Below, piece by piece: positions 1 through 10,238 of a stretch of 64,000 nt of DNA. The translations under genes were made by a program, and so were the position numbers. The notes below the pieces were generated by a model. The model saw only the letters and a list, made by a program, of their open reading frames with translations, was not told the DNA's origin and ran no database searches. Position 1 is the stretch's first letter, and each line of letters opens with the position of its first letter. Source of the stretch: Histomonas meleagridis (Eukaryota > Parabasalia > Tritrichomonadida > Dientamoebidae); NCBI GenBank assembly GCA_020186115.1, contig WSYJ01000036.1:1054001-1118000 (forward strand), in the 5' to 3' direction.

Positions 1-972
1 ACCATTGAAAGTCTTGTTCCTATAATAGCTGAAAAATTTGGTAAAAGTGGTCAAAATTTAGAATTAGTTTATGCAGGTAAAAAAATAGATCCCAAATCCA
101 CCATTTCAGACATTCACTATGATCCAACCGATTTCATTGTAGTTTATTTCAAACAACCAAAACCCTCTCCACCAGCACCAGTGCAATCTACTCCGCCAAC
201 TCCAGCCACACCACCTACACCAGCGCCGGTACCCACATCTACTTCATCCGCAAGTTCACCACCACCTACAAATCAACCAAATAATCCAGCACCTCCATTT
301 CCAGTTGCTAATCCAGAAACTTTCGAACAAAATGTCAACGAGTTGGTAGAAGCAGGCTTTCCCCGTGATTTAGCTGAACGTGCACTTATAGCCACCAACA
401 ATAATGTCAATTCAGCCGGTATAATGCTCATCAATGGGAATGTTCCACCACTACCAGCACCTCCACCTTCATCGCCATCATCACCTCCGTCATCATTGCC
501 ATTATTTTCCAATGGTCGTAATCTTCCACCACCACCACATGAAGCTCCATATCCACGGCCACTATTTCCTGTGCCGCCAGTTCTTTTATCAGTCCCTGAG
601 ACGCAAGCTCACCGTTTGATACGCAATTTTATTGTCCGCAATCCACAATTCGGCATTTCTGCAGTCCTTAACGCGATACAGCACATTGATCCACAGCTAC
701 ATGAATTGGTATATCGGAATCCTTTCCCATTTTTATCTATGGTTGGAATTAATGCACAGAACTCTAATAGAGGACTAATAATTCCGTCGCCGAACAGAAT
801 GCAAGCGCTGTTATCTGATTATAACTTTGCTGAAAGTGAAGCTATTATTAGATTATCGAGATTGGGCTATGACCAAAACACCGTGATACAGGCATTCGAA
901 AGATGCGGAAGAAATGAGCAACAAACGATGAACTACCTTAATACAAATTATTCGAGGAATCAACAGAGATAA
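1..972 (+). CDS. RAD23: Rad23-like ubiquitin receptor, 5' end outside the window
   Basis: The reading frame is open from base 1, so the start codon lies upstream of the window. The order of parts is that of Rad23. A ubiquitin-like domain end comes first (ending around VYAGKKIDP...DFIVVYFKQPKP), then a Pro/Ser-rich linker, then UBA1 (ELVEAGFPRDLAERALIATN). Next is an XPC-binding segment (RNPQF..VLNAIQHIDPQL) and a C-terminal UBA2. Rad23 proteins carry polyubiquitinated substrates to the proteasome through the UBL and UBA domains and bind the XPC/Rad4 repair factor through the STI1-like segment. The linker contains many Pro codons. The TAA stop is at 970-972. Ubiquilin/Dsk2 is less likely, because there are two UBAs and only one XPC-binding block. 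Confidence 0.85.
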   Translation, partial: TIESLVPIIAEKFGKSGQNLELVYAGKKIDPKSTISDIHYDPTDFIVVYFKQPKPSPPAPVQSTPPTPATPPTPAPVPTSTSSASSPPPTNQPNNPAPPFPVANPETFEQNVNELVEAGFPRDLAERALIATNNNVNSAGIMLINGNVPPLPAPPPSSPSSPPSSLPLFSNGRNLPPPPHEAPYPRPLFPVPPVLLSVPETQAHRLIRNFIVRNPQFGISAVLNAIQHIDPQLHELVYRNPFPFLSMVGINAQNSNRGLIIPSPNRMQALLSDYNFAESEAIIRLSRLGYDQNTVIQAFERCGRNEQQTMNYLNTNYSRNQQR

Positions 973-1501
973 AATATTAATTATAATTGAATAAAAAATA
1001 ACGTTTTGTGAAATGAAATAAACCATTCAATAATGAGGTGTAATAAACGTTTTCAAACGGATCATCCACAAAGAAAAAAATCAGAATGATTCCCAAAAAA
1101 TTCCCAAAAATACAAAAAATATAATGAAAAATAAAAAAAGCCGTGCGGCTTTGTATTTGCTTTTGAATATTTTTTTATCTTTTTTATGAATGCAAATGAA
1201 ATTAATTTCAAAACAAAATTCGGAAATAATCATTTTTTGCTGTATTAGACAGATTTCAATCAAGCCACAAAGAAATGTATTAAATTGGAAACTGAATCTT
1301 AGTGTGTTCTGTTCTTATCGTTTGCGATCTGAACATTTATAATTATAAATCATTTTCATTGGGATAAGAAACACTAGGCTTCTTTCATTCTTCATATGTG
1401 ATCATTTTGTTGTTAATAACATAAGTTATTTTACTTGATTTTTAATTTCTTTGTGTTAATTGTGCTTGTTAAAATAATAATTTAAATTAAAAACATTTTA
1501 T

Positions 1502-2362
1502 TTAATCTTCATCTGTTAACAATTCAATCTGAAGCATTGTACTTCTTTTTATTCCTTGTTCTTCAAGTGTCATCTCAGGATCAAGGACTTGACCATTTGG
1601 CTTCCTCAAATTAAACATGTCAAAATAAAGCTTTTGATCTTCGTTAATAGTTTGACCAGCAACCCAAGAGTATATGTCCTTTGCCAAATCGCATGAATTG
1701 AATTTTCTGATATATCTTTGTCCGAATATATTGACTGCAATTGCAATACCTGTTTGTGGTTCTGGCTTCAAACCATAGTATCTTCCAATTACTTCAGCTT
1801 CACGTTGGTTTTGCTCTTCTTCTCTGATTATAGCTTCGTTTTCTTCGAAATGTTTGTTGTGATTCTGTTCCATTTCGGTCTGGAATGCTTGTTCACAAGC
1901 ATCTCTGTACTCATTATTCTGTTCATTGATAATGTTTCTTGAATTTTGGATATTTCTATATGAATTTGTTTGATCATTATTTGGATTAGATGGTTGTGGA
2001 CATTCTTCCTTTGGTTTTGCATAATTCTCCTCAAGAGATCGCATCATCGCAATTCTAAGGGCCTCTTCTTCATCACAGTCTTGGTAAGCTGAGTTTGCTT
2101 GACGGTTTTGATTTTGTTGTTGTTGTTGTTTCTGAAGCTCTGCTAAATAGGCAGCATAACGTTTTTGGTTTTCTTGAGCTTGCCTTTGTGAAACATATCT
2201 GTATTGAGTTTCTGGATAATATGGATTTACTTCAGGTGATTGATCTTCATTGAGAAATGAATCTAAAGTTCGTTGAAATACTTTTTCTGGCATTGAACAT
2301 ATTTCATCTCTACGGTAACCATGTTGGATGAATAAGTTTTCGAAATCGTTTCTTGAACACAT
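1502..2362 (-). CDS. UIM and UBX domain protein, probable p97/Cdc48 cofactor
   Basis: A 286-residue protein. A ubiquitin-interacting motif (DEEEALRIAMMRSLEEN) sits in the middle after a Gln-rich stretch. A Glu/Gln-rich probable coiled coil follows, and a UBX-type beta-grasp domain closes the protein, ending LEEQGIKRSTMLQIELLTDED. UBX domains usually dock on the N domain of Cdc48/p97, so the protein probably links ubiquitinated clients to that ATPase. An in-frame ATG lies 13 codons further upstream (2401). I chose 2362 because an initiator-like TCATTTTA sits just upstream of it, which would place the upstream ATG outside the transcript. The exact orthologue is not clear. Confidence 0.75.
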   Translation of the reverse strand: MCSRNDFENLFIQHGYRRDEICSMPEKVFQRTLDSFLNEDQSPEVNPYYPETQYRYVSQRQAQENQKRYAAYLAELQKQQQQQNQNRQANSAYQDCDEEEALRIAMMRSLEENYAKPKEECPQPSNPNNDQTNSYRNIQNSRNIINEQNNEYRDACEQAFQTEMEQNHNKHFEENEAIIREEEQNQREAEVIGRYYGLKPEPQTGIAIAVNIFGQRYIRKFNSCDLAKDIYSWVAGQTINEDQKLYFDMFNLRKPNGQVLDPEMTLEEQGIKRSTMLQIELLTDED

Positions 2363-2368
2363 CAAAAA

Positions 2369-2376
2369 TAAAATGA
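2369..2376 (-). promoter_or_regulatory. Initiator-like element of the UBX gene
   Basis: TCATTTTA on the minus strand places the predicted +1 A at 2374, 12 nt upstream of the ATG at 2362. It fits the trichomonad Inr consensus TCA(C/T)(A/T) and decides between the two candidate starts. Confidence 0.55.
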
Positions 2377-2401
2377 AAAAATCTGTCAGACCACTTAACA
2401 C

Positions 2402-2961
2402 TTAAAATATCCAGCCAAACAATTACTGAAAAAGTTTGTTTTGTACACAAAAATTGAATGAAAATTTGGTTGTACACAAGGAGGGACCATCTGAAAAAGT
2501 TTAAGCACAGCCAAATAAATTAAGAAAACATTTCCAATCAGATGATTTGAAGCCTTCCTATAAGGCAATCAATGTTTTAAAGCAGGCTGGCCAAATAAAC
2601 CATGAAAAATCTCGTTGAGGAAATTAAAATCAATATATCTTCAAATTTTTTAAAAAATTGATGGTTCCTTTAATTGGATAATGTATTAACAGTATGTAAT
2701 TTTTTGTAAACTTTAGAAAACGAATTTTTCTAAATCGATTTTGATCTAGATCGTTGTTGGCTTTTTCTGTACTCATTCTATCGTTCATGTATCGTTAAAA
2801 ATTGACTTTAGCAATTTTCAAAATGTTTAAGCCGAATCTGTTCATCACTTTTTGAAATATCTCTGAGTAAATTGATTTGCAACACAATTAACCTCCTTGC
2901 TGTCGTCCTATTTTAATTTATAGATTAATATTTTAAATATGATAAAATATATTTAATGCGA
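2402..2961. other. Intergenic region with a possible coding remnant
   Basis: No gene recognised. A short open stretch around 2515-2618 on the plus strand reads like a protein fragment (LKPSYKAINVLKQAGQ and on) but has no start and no identifiable family. It may be a relic of a mobile element. The rest is AT-rich spacer up to the tRNA. Confidence 0.3.
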
Positions 2962-3032
2962 GCATCGCTGGTCTAATGGTAGAATTTCAGCTTGCCAAGC
3001 TGGGGGTCCGGGTCCGATTCCCGGGCGATGCA
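2962..3032 (+). tRNA. tRNA-Gly (GCC)
   Basis: A 71-nt cloverleaf. The acceptor strands GCATCGC and GCGATGC pair perfectly and the discriminator base is A. The D arm reads TGGTCTAATGGTAGAA, the anticodon stem-loop CAGCTTGCCAAGCTG gives anticodon GCC, and the T arm carries GGTCCGATTCC (B box). There is no intron, and CCA is not encoded, as expected for a eukaryote. Confidence 0.95.
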
Positions 3033-3038
3033 TTTTTT
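3033..3038 (+). terminator. Pol III T-run terminator of tRNA-Gly
   Basis: Six T residues follow directly after the discriminator base, the usual RNA polymerase III stop. Confidence 0.8.
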
Positions 3039-3309
3039 CCTTTTATAAGCAAATTTTCAGTCGAACAACAATTGCAACAATTTTAGGTAAAATAATTAAA
3101 TAATCCCATAAACAATATTTTTGTACATCCAAAATATATATTTTATGATATCGAATTTCTAAAATTAATAAAATGAATGGAATTTGAAATGTCAGGGCTA
3201 GCATTCTGTTTTTCTCTTTTCAAAAATCTATTAAAATATTATCATAGAATACGCAATTATTAAAATTAATATTAAATAGAACGTATATATATTTGGTATA
3301 TTTATATTA

Positions 3310-3830
3310 ATTCATTTTTGTTCAAGAAGTAATTTTACTATTTCATTTGAATTATTTGCTGTAGCAAAACATTTTCCTTTTCTATAGATATTTCTTAAGA
3401 AATAAATTACCACTTTCTACAGCTGTAGAATGATTTCATCATTGTTCATCCCTTTTTCTTCCAAAAAACTGAAAATTTCATAATTAATACATATATACTT
3501 ACCTAAATCTCTTAATATGTTAAATCCAATTTTGTTATCGTGGGTGTATTCAAAGATGTTATTTCGATGAAACTCAATCGCTGCTTCGCATGCACCTTCA
3601 AATGAAGAATGATTATGTTTGCATAAATGATTAATTTCAATATATCCACCTGCAATTGCATATTTACCTGTATTCTTTACATTTGCACCATCATTACCTT
3701 GCATATTAAAAAATGAAAAAATAATTCTTGATATAATTAAACATGATGTATATGAATTAAATAAATCATAATTTGCAATGATTTTTTGAACTATTGAACT
3801 AATGATCTAATATTATGATCTAAGGTGCAT
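3310..3830 (-). pseudogene. Decayed DUF3447/ankyrin gene fragment
   Basis: Minus-strand remnant. The best preserved part (3417-3704) encodes the DUF3447 hallmark NTGKYAIAGGYIEINHLCKHN and the following helix pairs, matching the intact copy at 8930-10039 closely enough to recognise by eye. Downstream, around 3310-3410, lie worn ankyrin words resembling the LLLEQ repeat core. The frame breaks on both sides and no start is visible. Outer limits are approximate. Confidence 0.65.
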
Positions 3831-4580
3831 AAGGTTTTTCATATTTTCTTCACCATTCATATGATCTTGATCAAGTTTTTTTGGTTCTAACAAAAGTTCA
3901 TTTTTATATTTATCTTGGAATACCAGCATTTTCAGGGTGTGATATTATAATATCACAATTAGTGAAAATACTACATTCATTCCTTCTTTCTTGTTTTATT
4001 TATGCGAAAAATTAAATAACATTATAATACCGAAAGGTGGTATTTTCGTAGAACAAACTTAATTGAATAAATAAAAAAATTTTATAATTTTTTATTCCAA
4101 AAACTATCTCAGATAGAGAGACCCTTCATTGCTACATGAACTTTCAAGAATTTTTTCAATTGTAAGAACTTTCATGTAAAGCAAACATACAACAATCTGT
4201 CATTTATTAATGGTATACGATCGAAGAAGAAATAAATTGGAAACCTTAAGCTTGCTGATGAAGCAGCATGGAGAATTCATTCAGCAACATCGATTATAAC
4301 TTGATTTAGTTTCTAAAAACACACAGAACAATAACAAACACAACATTATAACTTATGTAGGAATCAAATTGCCGCTACTCATGAGAGCCATTGGTTGGAA
4401 AACCGAAGTAATATCAGATTAAAGGCAATCATGTGCAACATGCCGATACACTGTTGTTTTGGATTTTTTTGTGTTCAATACTAAAACGATCAAAGGCATT
4501 CCAAGTTTAACCACCTTATGACAAGTAAACTTTTGAATGCTCATTATCGTCACATTAATTGTTTCAAATTTGTTATCGTG
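3831..4580. other. Intergenic region upstream of VPS35
   Basis: Nothing codes convincingly here. It holds a 20-bp perfect palindrome at 3938-3957, listed separately, and a short stem (AATACC/GGTATT) near 4027-4045. A 29-codon ORF near 4210 is probably chance. Confidence 0.4.
3938..3957. repeat. 20-bp perfect palindrome
   Basis: TGTGATATTATAATATCACA reads identically on both strands. It lies in a non-coding stretch between an ankyrin remnant and VPS35. Function unknown. Confidence 0.6.
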
Positions 4581-4592
4581 TCACTTTTCACT
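4581..4592 (+). promoter_or_regulatory. Initiator-like element of VPS35
   Basis: TCACTTTTCACT contains two overlapping Inr matches (TCACT at 4581 and 4588). The ATG follows at 4597, which gives a very short leader typical of trichomonads. Confidence 0.55.
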
Positions 4593-4596
4593 ATAG

Positions 4597-6990
4597 ATGT
4601 CTAAAAAAGAAGAGCCACAGCAGCCAGAACTCAAATATGGCCAACTTCCACCTGATGCTGTCCAAGTCCAGTTCGTCAAGGAAGCATCTGATCGCATTCG
4701 AGGCCATGGTTTCATGATGAATCGTTCATTTGATGAAGGCAAGGTCCCTGAAGCCCTTCAACATGCAAAATTAATGCTTGAAGACATGCGCACCAATACC
4801 CTTTGTCCCATTCATTATGATGAAATCTATCAACATGCACTTAATCAATTATCTTCACTTGCACTTACTTTCCAAGATCCTGAGCATCATTTATTCTCTG
4901 TTCGTCGTATAGCCGAACTTTATGAAGAGCTTCAATATACTGAGAACATAGTTCCACGTCTTTATCTTCTCTTCACATTAGCCCCAGCCTTTATCAAATG
5001 TGGACATGCCAAAGCGTGTGATGTTATGCGTGATCTTATTGAGATGGCTCGTGGTGTTCAACATCCAACGCGTGCACTTTTCCTTCGTCATTATCTTCTT
5101 CATGTCATGAAAGATGTCCTTCCAGATGCCAAGAACACTGAAGGCGGCACATTAGAAGACACCCTTAACTTTATTCTTGAGAATTTCAAACAAATGAATG
5201 TTCTATGGGTTCGATTAGAATTTTCACTCGACACTAAGACCACTGAAGAACGTAAACAACAACGTTCACAGCTCAAGCAATTAGTTGGTTCCAACATCCA
5301 ACGTATTTCATCACTTCGAGGTCTTGATGTCAATCATTACAAAGAGATTGTCTTACCTAAGATCATTGAACAAATCACAGCCTGTAAGGAGCAACTTGCT
5401 CAAAGTTATATTATTGAATCCATCACGCAAGTCTTTCCAGCCGAATTCCATATTGAAACACTTGAACAATTATTTGGTGTATTAATGCATTTAGAAGATG
5501 ATGTTTCAACATTATCATTAGTCATAGCAATTATTAAACGATTACAAACATATTACACAAGTCCAGACACTGATTTATCCACAGCAATACCAACAGTACG
5601 ACTTGTAGCACAACAAATTGATTTATTATTACAAAGTGGACAAAACTTTAGCTTAGAAGACACATTAGATATGCTTGGAACATTATTAGACTTTACACTT
5701 AAAGCAGATTCAAGTAATTCATCTAATGTTAATAGTATATTACATTTTGTTGAGAATCATATCGAAGGTATTTATGGTGAAACACGATTAGAATCAGTAC
5801 CAATTTCACGTAAACTTCGATTCTTCTTAATAACACCATTACGCGAGATGAAAGATTCATCGATGTTATTTGATTTAAGTTATTTCCCAATATTAGTTAA
5901 TCGAATGCGATATAATGATCGTAAACTTATAGCGTTAGAAGTATGTAAAGGATTTTCTAACACAGAAGCAATCATTGATACAATGGAAAAACTTCGATCA
6001 TTCTTTGGTATTGTTCAAGTTATCTTACAACGTCCTAATGATTATGAAGAAGATCCTGATAATGAACCAATTGCAAATCATTTACAATGTATTGCACGAG
6101 TCTTTCATTTAGTACGTAATCCAAAATCTATTGATGAAACATTTTCATTATTATGTAGTGTATCTACAACGATTCAAAACTTAACAAATGAAGTTAAAGA
6201 ACATCTTTATATGTCATTAGGTATGGCAATGTTACGATTAGCAGTCGAAATTGATGAAGATTCAAGTAATTGTAATACAACAGTACGTAATGTCTTACAA
6301 CATATATATTCATTATTATCAACACAAAACGATCCACCACAAGGTCCTTCATTTTGGTTATTCATTGAAGCTACGAAAATTAGTGATAAATGTGGGTCTG
6401 AAGCTATCACTACTGAGTTCTTTGTTTCAGCATTTAACTTATGGAAAGAAGGAATGTTCGAAGGTAACACGAAATATAAAATGTTATTATGTTTGATACG
6501 TACTGCAACACAACTAAAGAATATGAGCGCAACAAGATATAACTCAATGACTTCGACAATATGTAGTAGCGTGAATACATTGTTACAAAAGGATCAACGT
6601 GCTGAAGCACATTTGTTATGTTCCCATATGTTTAACGTGGAACATGAAAATGATCAACAAGAAGATGAGGAAGAAGAAGAAGACGTAGAAGAGGCATTTA
6701 AGAGCCCAGATAAGATTAAGAACTGTTTGGTGAGATCTCTAAAGGCAACTGCACAAATGATGGACCCAATCGAACAATTGCCGTTCTATTATAAGGTGTT
6801 GGCACACGCAATTTACTTCTTGGAAAATGGTGTGCAATTGTCCGTGGAATGGTTCAACGTGCTCACTGCAAAAATAGATCAGGACCACGAGGAAATGAAG
6901 AAGGAAATAGAGACGAAGCTATCGAGAGCAAACAAGCAGTTTTATATCAATTTGATAAAACATAAGGAAAAGGCACTCAACTTCGAGTAA
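4597..6990 (+). CDS. VPS35: VPS35, retromer cargo-recognition subunit
   Basis: A 797-residue all-helical protein, the usual VPS35 length. The N-terminal third carries the family hallmarks: VPRLYLLFTLAPAFIKCG (the PRLYL motif that contacts VPS26) and DLIEMARGVQHPTRALFLRHYLL. The remainder forms the HEAT-like solenoid that binds VPS29, with an acidic insert near residues 685-700 (DEEEEEEDVEE). VPS35 is the core of retromer on endosomes and recycles receptors to the Golgi or surface. Codon use changes along the gene: roughly the first 290 codons prefer C-ending codons, and the middle is much more AT-rich. Single exon, with the start supported by the Inr directly upstream. Confidence 0.95.
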   Translation: MSKKEEPQQPELKYGQLPPDAVQVQFVKEASDRIRGHGFMMNRSFDEGKVPEALQHAKLMLEDMRTNTLCPIHYDEIYQHALNQLSSLALTFQDPEHHLFSVRRIAELYEELQYTENIVPRLYLLFTLAPAFIKCGHAKACDVMRDLIEMARGVQHPTRALFLRHYLLHVMKDVLPDAKNTEGGTLEDTLNFILENFKQMNVLWVRLEFSLDTKTTEERKQQRSQLKQLVGSNIQRISSLRGLDVNHYKEIVLPKIIEQITACKEQLAQSYIIESITQVFPAEFHIETLEQLFGVLMHLEDDVSTLSLVIAIIKRLQTYYTSPDTDLSTAIPTVRLVAQQIDLLLQSGQNFSLEDTLDMLGTLLDFTLKADSSNSSNVNSILHFVENHIEGIYGETRLESVPISRKLRFFLITPLREMKDSSMLFDLSYFPILVNRMRYNDRKLIALEVCKGFSNTEAIIDTMEKLRSFFGIVQVILQRPNDYEEDPDNEPIANHLQCIARVFHLVRNPKSIDETFSLLCSVSTTIQNLTNEVKEHLYMSLGMAMLRLAVEIDEDSSNCNTTVRNVLQHIYSLLSTQNDPPQGPSFWLFIEATKISDKCGSEAITTEFFVSAFNLWKEGMFEGNTKYKMLLCLIRTATQLKNMSATRYNSMTSTICSSVNTLLQKDQRAEAHLLCSHMFNVEHENDQQEDEEEEEDVEEAFKSPDKIKNCLVRSLKATAQMMDPIEQLPFYYKVLAHAIYFLENGVQLSVEWFNVLTAKIDQDHEEMKKEIETKLSRANKQFYINLIKHKEKALNFE

Positions 6991-7429
6991 AAGAAAAGTT
7001 TTGAACTTCAATTTTTATATATTTTTGCGGAATTAATTACAATCGCGTCCACTATATATATGTTTGAATGTTGGTGGAAATGAATTGTTTTCAATTTTTC
7101 TGCTTACGATCTTCTATTCTTTTTTGGTGCAAAACTTCTGTTATAATTTACGTCTTAAATTGAAATAACAATTTGATATTAATATCTAATGGCATACATT
7201 AATAACTTTTCTTGAAGATCTTCATTTATTACAGAAAAACAAATTCATTTTGTAGTGAAAAAAATCCGTGACAAACGATAGACAAATTATATAATCAAGA
7301 CACTGTTTTTCACTTAAAAAAATATTGTCATGATGAAATTAATATCTTTGTATAGCATTTGTTTGTTTTTAATTAGAAGAAAAATAGAAAATGTTATTTA
7401 TTATATTTATGGATTTATGAACTAATGAA
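6991..7429. other. Convergent intergenic region
   Basis: A 3' spacer between VPS35 and the minus-strand ankyrin gene. Very AT-rich, and I see no gene or clear element. Confidence 0.5.
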
Positions 7430-10039
7430 CTATTTATTTTTATGTTCAAGAAGTAATTTTGCTATTTCATTATTACCTTTTTCAGATGCAATCATTAATG
7501 CTGTCTTAAATAATTTGAATATATTCCAAATATTTTTATGATATATTAAATTATTGAAAAAAAATTGAAATAAATGTAATAATTATCTTGAATATTAATA
7601 TCTATATCTTTTTGTTCAAGAAGTAATTTAACTATTCCTACAAAATGGGCTATACCATGTTTAGATGCACAAATAAGTGCTGTGTTAAATAATTAAAATA
7701 ATTTCCAAATATTATTTTGAAATATCAAATTATTAAAATAAATTTTAAATAAAACAAATAAATATCTTGTGCATTAACATCAATTCCTTCTTGTTCAAGA
7801 AGTAATTTAATGATTTCAACATAACCATTTGAAGTTGCCAAAATAAGTGGTGTCATAAGTCATTCATAAAAATTCCAAATATTATTTTGAAACATAAAAT
7901 TATTAAAAGAAATTTCAAATAAAACAAATAAATATCTTTGGAATTAATATCAATTCCTTTTTGTTCAAGAAGTAATTTAACTATTCCTTTGTGACCAGTT
8001 TTAGATGCATAAATAAATGCTGTTTTAAAATAAATATATAATTTCCAAATATAATTTTGAAATATCATATTATTAAATTAAACACGATGTAAATATAATA
8101 AATATCTTGTATATTAATGTTTATTTCTCCATGCTTAAGAAGTAATTTAACTATTTCTGTGTGACCAGTTTTAGATGCATACATAAGTGCTGTCATAAAT
8201 TGTTTAAATAATTACCAAGTAATAATTAAAAACATAAAGTTATTAAAATAAGTTTTAAATAAAATTAACAAATATTTTGTATATTGACATCAATTTCTTT
8301 TTGTTCAAGAAGTAACTTAACAATATTTATATGATTATTTTCAGATGCTTTAATTAGAGCTGTATTAAATAGTTTAATTGAAGATTGAAAATTATTTTGA
8401 AATCCAAAATTATAATTTTATAGATCCTAAGTTAAATATGTAAATATCAGTAGAATTAATATAAATGCCGCCATATTTAAGAAGTAGTTCAACCATTTCA
8501 GTGAGACCATTATTTGATGCCCAAATCAGTGCCGTTTGAAATAATTAGAATAATTATCAAATACGAATTTAAAATATAAAAATATTGTTGAAACAGATTT
8601 TAAGCAAAACAAACAAATATCTTTAACATTAATATCTAATCCTTTTTGTTTAAGAAGTATTTTAGCTATACCTGAATTACGAGAATTCGCTGCCCAAATA
8701 AGTGCTGTATAAAATGATTTAAACAATTTCCAAATATTATTTTGAAATATAAAATTATCAAAATAAATATAAAATAAAACAAATAAATATCTTGAACATT
8801 GATATCAATTCCTTTTTGCTCAAGAAGTAATTTAACTATTTCTGTATAACCTTTTTTAGATGCTGAAATAAGTGATTTATCAATAAATTCGAATAAATTT
8901 CAAATATATATTTAAATCATCAAATTAAATTAAAAAACAAATTTAACATTAGTTTCGATATATTTATTAGTAACAAGAAAATCAAAAATTTCTTTATTGC
9001 CTGAGAATTTAGTAATATTTATTGATTTTATTGAAATTGAAGATTTTTCAAGAAAATATTGAACAATGAACATGTTCCCAGTTTCAATTGATTCTTTAAT
9101 AATGTTTTCATTGATTTTCATTCCATTTTCTAATAAAAATGATAAAATTTCATAATTATTAAATAAAATACATTTAACTCCTAAATTTTCTAAATTATTC
9201 ATTTCTTCAATTTTGTTTTCATAAAGATAATGAAAGATTTCATTTTGATGAAATTCAATTGATGCTTCATATGCATTTTTAAATGATGAATGATTTTGTT
9301 CGCATAAATGAATAATTTCTTCATTTCCACCTGCAATTGCATATTTACCTGTGTTTTCTATTTTTGCACCATTCATAAGTAAATATTTAAAACATCTAAC
9401 TGAAGAAAAAAATGCTGCATAATCAATTAATGCAACATTTTTTCTATTTATAAATGAACGTCTTTCATATGGCGATGGTTCAATCTTTTGATTAAAATCA
9501 AAATTTGTTTGTGATGATATTTCTTGGAGTTTTTCAACTTCATCATTTCGTATTATTTTCGCAATTTCAGCTGGATTAATTCCTTCTTTAACATACTTCT
9601 TACGAATTTCCGATTCATCCTTTTTCGTTTTTTTAATATTTTCATTTGAATTAATATCAGCTACATTATGGTTAATATATATTTTTGTTATTAATAACTT
9701 ATCGTTAATATGATTAAGAAGATATTTCGTTTCTTTTGTATTATAAGAAAGGAGAAATTTAATAAAAATAATTAAAATATTCTGATTGTCATTCGTGTGT
9801 TCATTTTCTTTCATTTCTAATTTTTTTAAATATTCGAAACATATTTTATGATTACCCTTTATCAAAAAGTATGAATAAACAAACCTACAAACAATCAGAT
9901 TAAATGAATATGAGAATGTACCAGAAAAGTAGAGGAATGAAGATTCGACTGATTCATTAATATTTTTTTCATTTAAATTAAAAATAATATTTCCAAGAGA
10001 TTTTAACATTTGAAGATTTTTTTTATTGCCTTCTTCCAT
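7430..10039 (-). CDS. DUF3447/ankyrin-repeat protein with periodic frame-breaking spacers
   Basis: The first open segment runs 10039-8930 (369 codons; ATG at 10039 reads MEEGNKKNLQ). It holds an N-terminal helical region and a DUF3447 domain with IIRNDEVEKLQEISSQ, IDYAAFFSSVRCFKYLLMNGAK and KYAIAGGNEEIIHLCEQ. Downstream come nine ankyrin units of about 33 residues (TALIYASKTGHKGIVKLLLEQ type), each open but separated by AT-rich spacers of about 71-74 nt that shift or stop the frame. The D-I-N codon of successive units recurs at 8806, 8636, 8463, 8291, 8121, 7951, 7781 and 7602. The last unit ends in LLLEHKNK and a stop at 7430-7432. Read as one gene, the spacers would have to be spliced out; otherwise only the first segment is translated. 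Function unknown. Confidence 0.6.
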
Positions 10040-10222
10040 ATAAACAACAAAGTCAAAAATTTTATAAACTTTTTGGTCGACCACAAAAACCGCTTGTATT
10101 TGGTTTCAAAACCGATAATCTCATTCAATCAAACAATGTCAATTAAGAAAAATTCAATAACTTCTGAAAATTTCAGTAGTTGCTGGCGGTTTGACGTGCA
10201 CAGGATAACGTATTTTACACCA

Positions 10223-10233
10223 ACCGTTTATTT
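10223..10233 (+). promoter_or_regulatory. ACCGTTTATTT motif upstream of beta-tubulin
   Basis: This 11-mer ends 5 nt before the beta-tubulin ATG. The same 11-mer occurs upstream of the glycosyltransferase (47509-47519, minus) and the Arf-like gene (32810-32820, minus). CCGTT resembles a MYB recognition core. The promoter role is inferred. Confidence 0.4.
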
Positions 10234-10238
10234 ACAAA

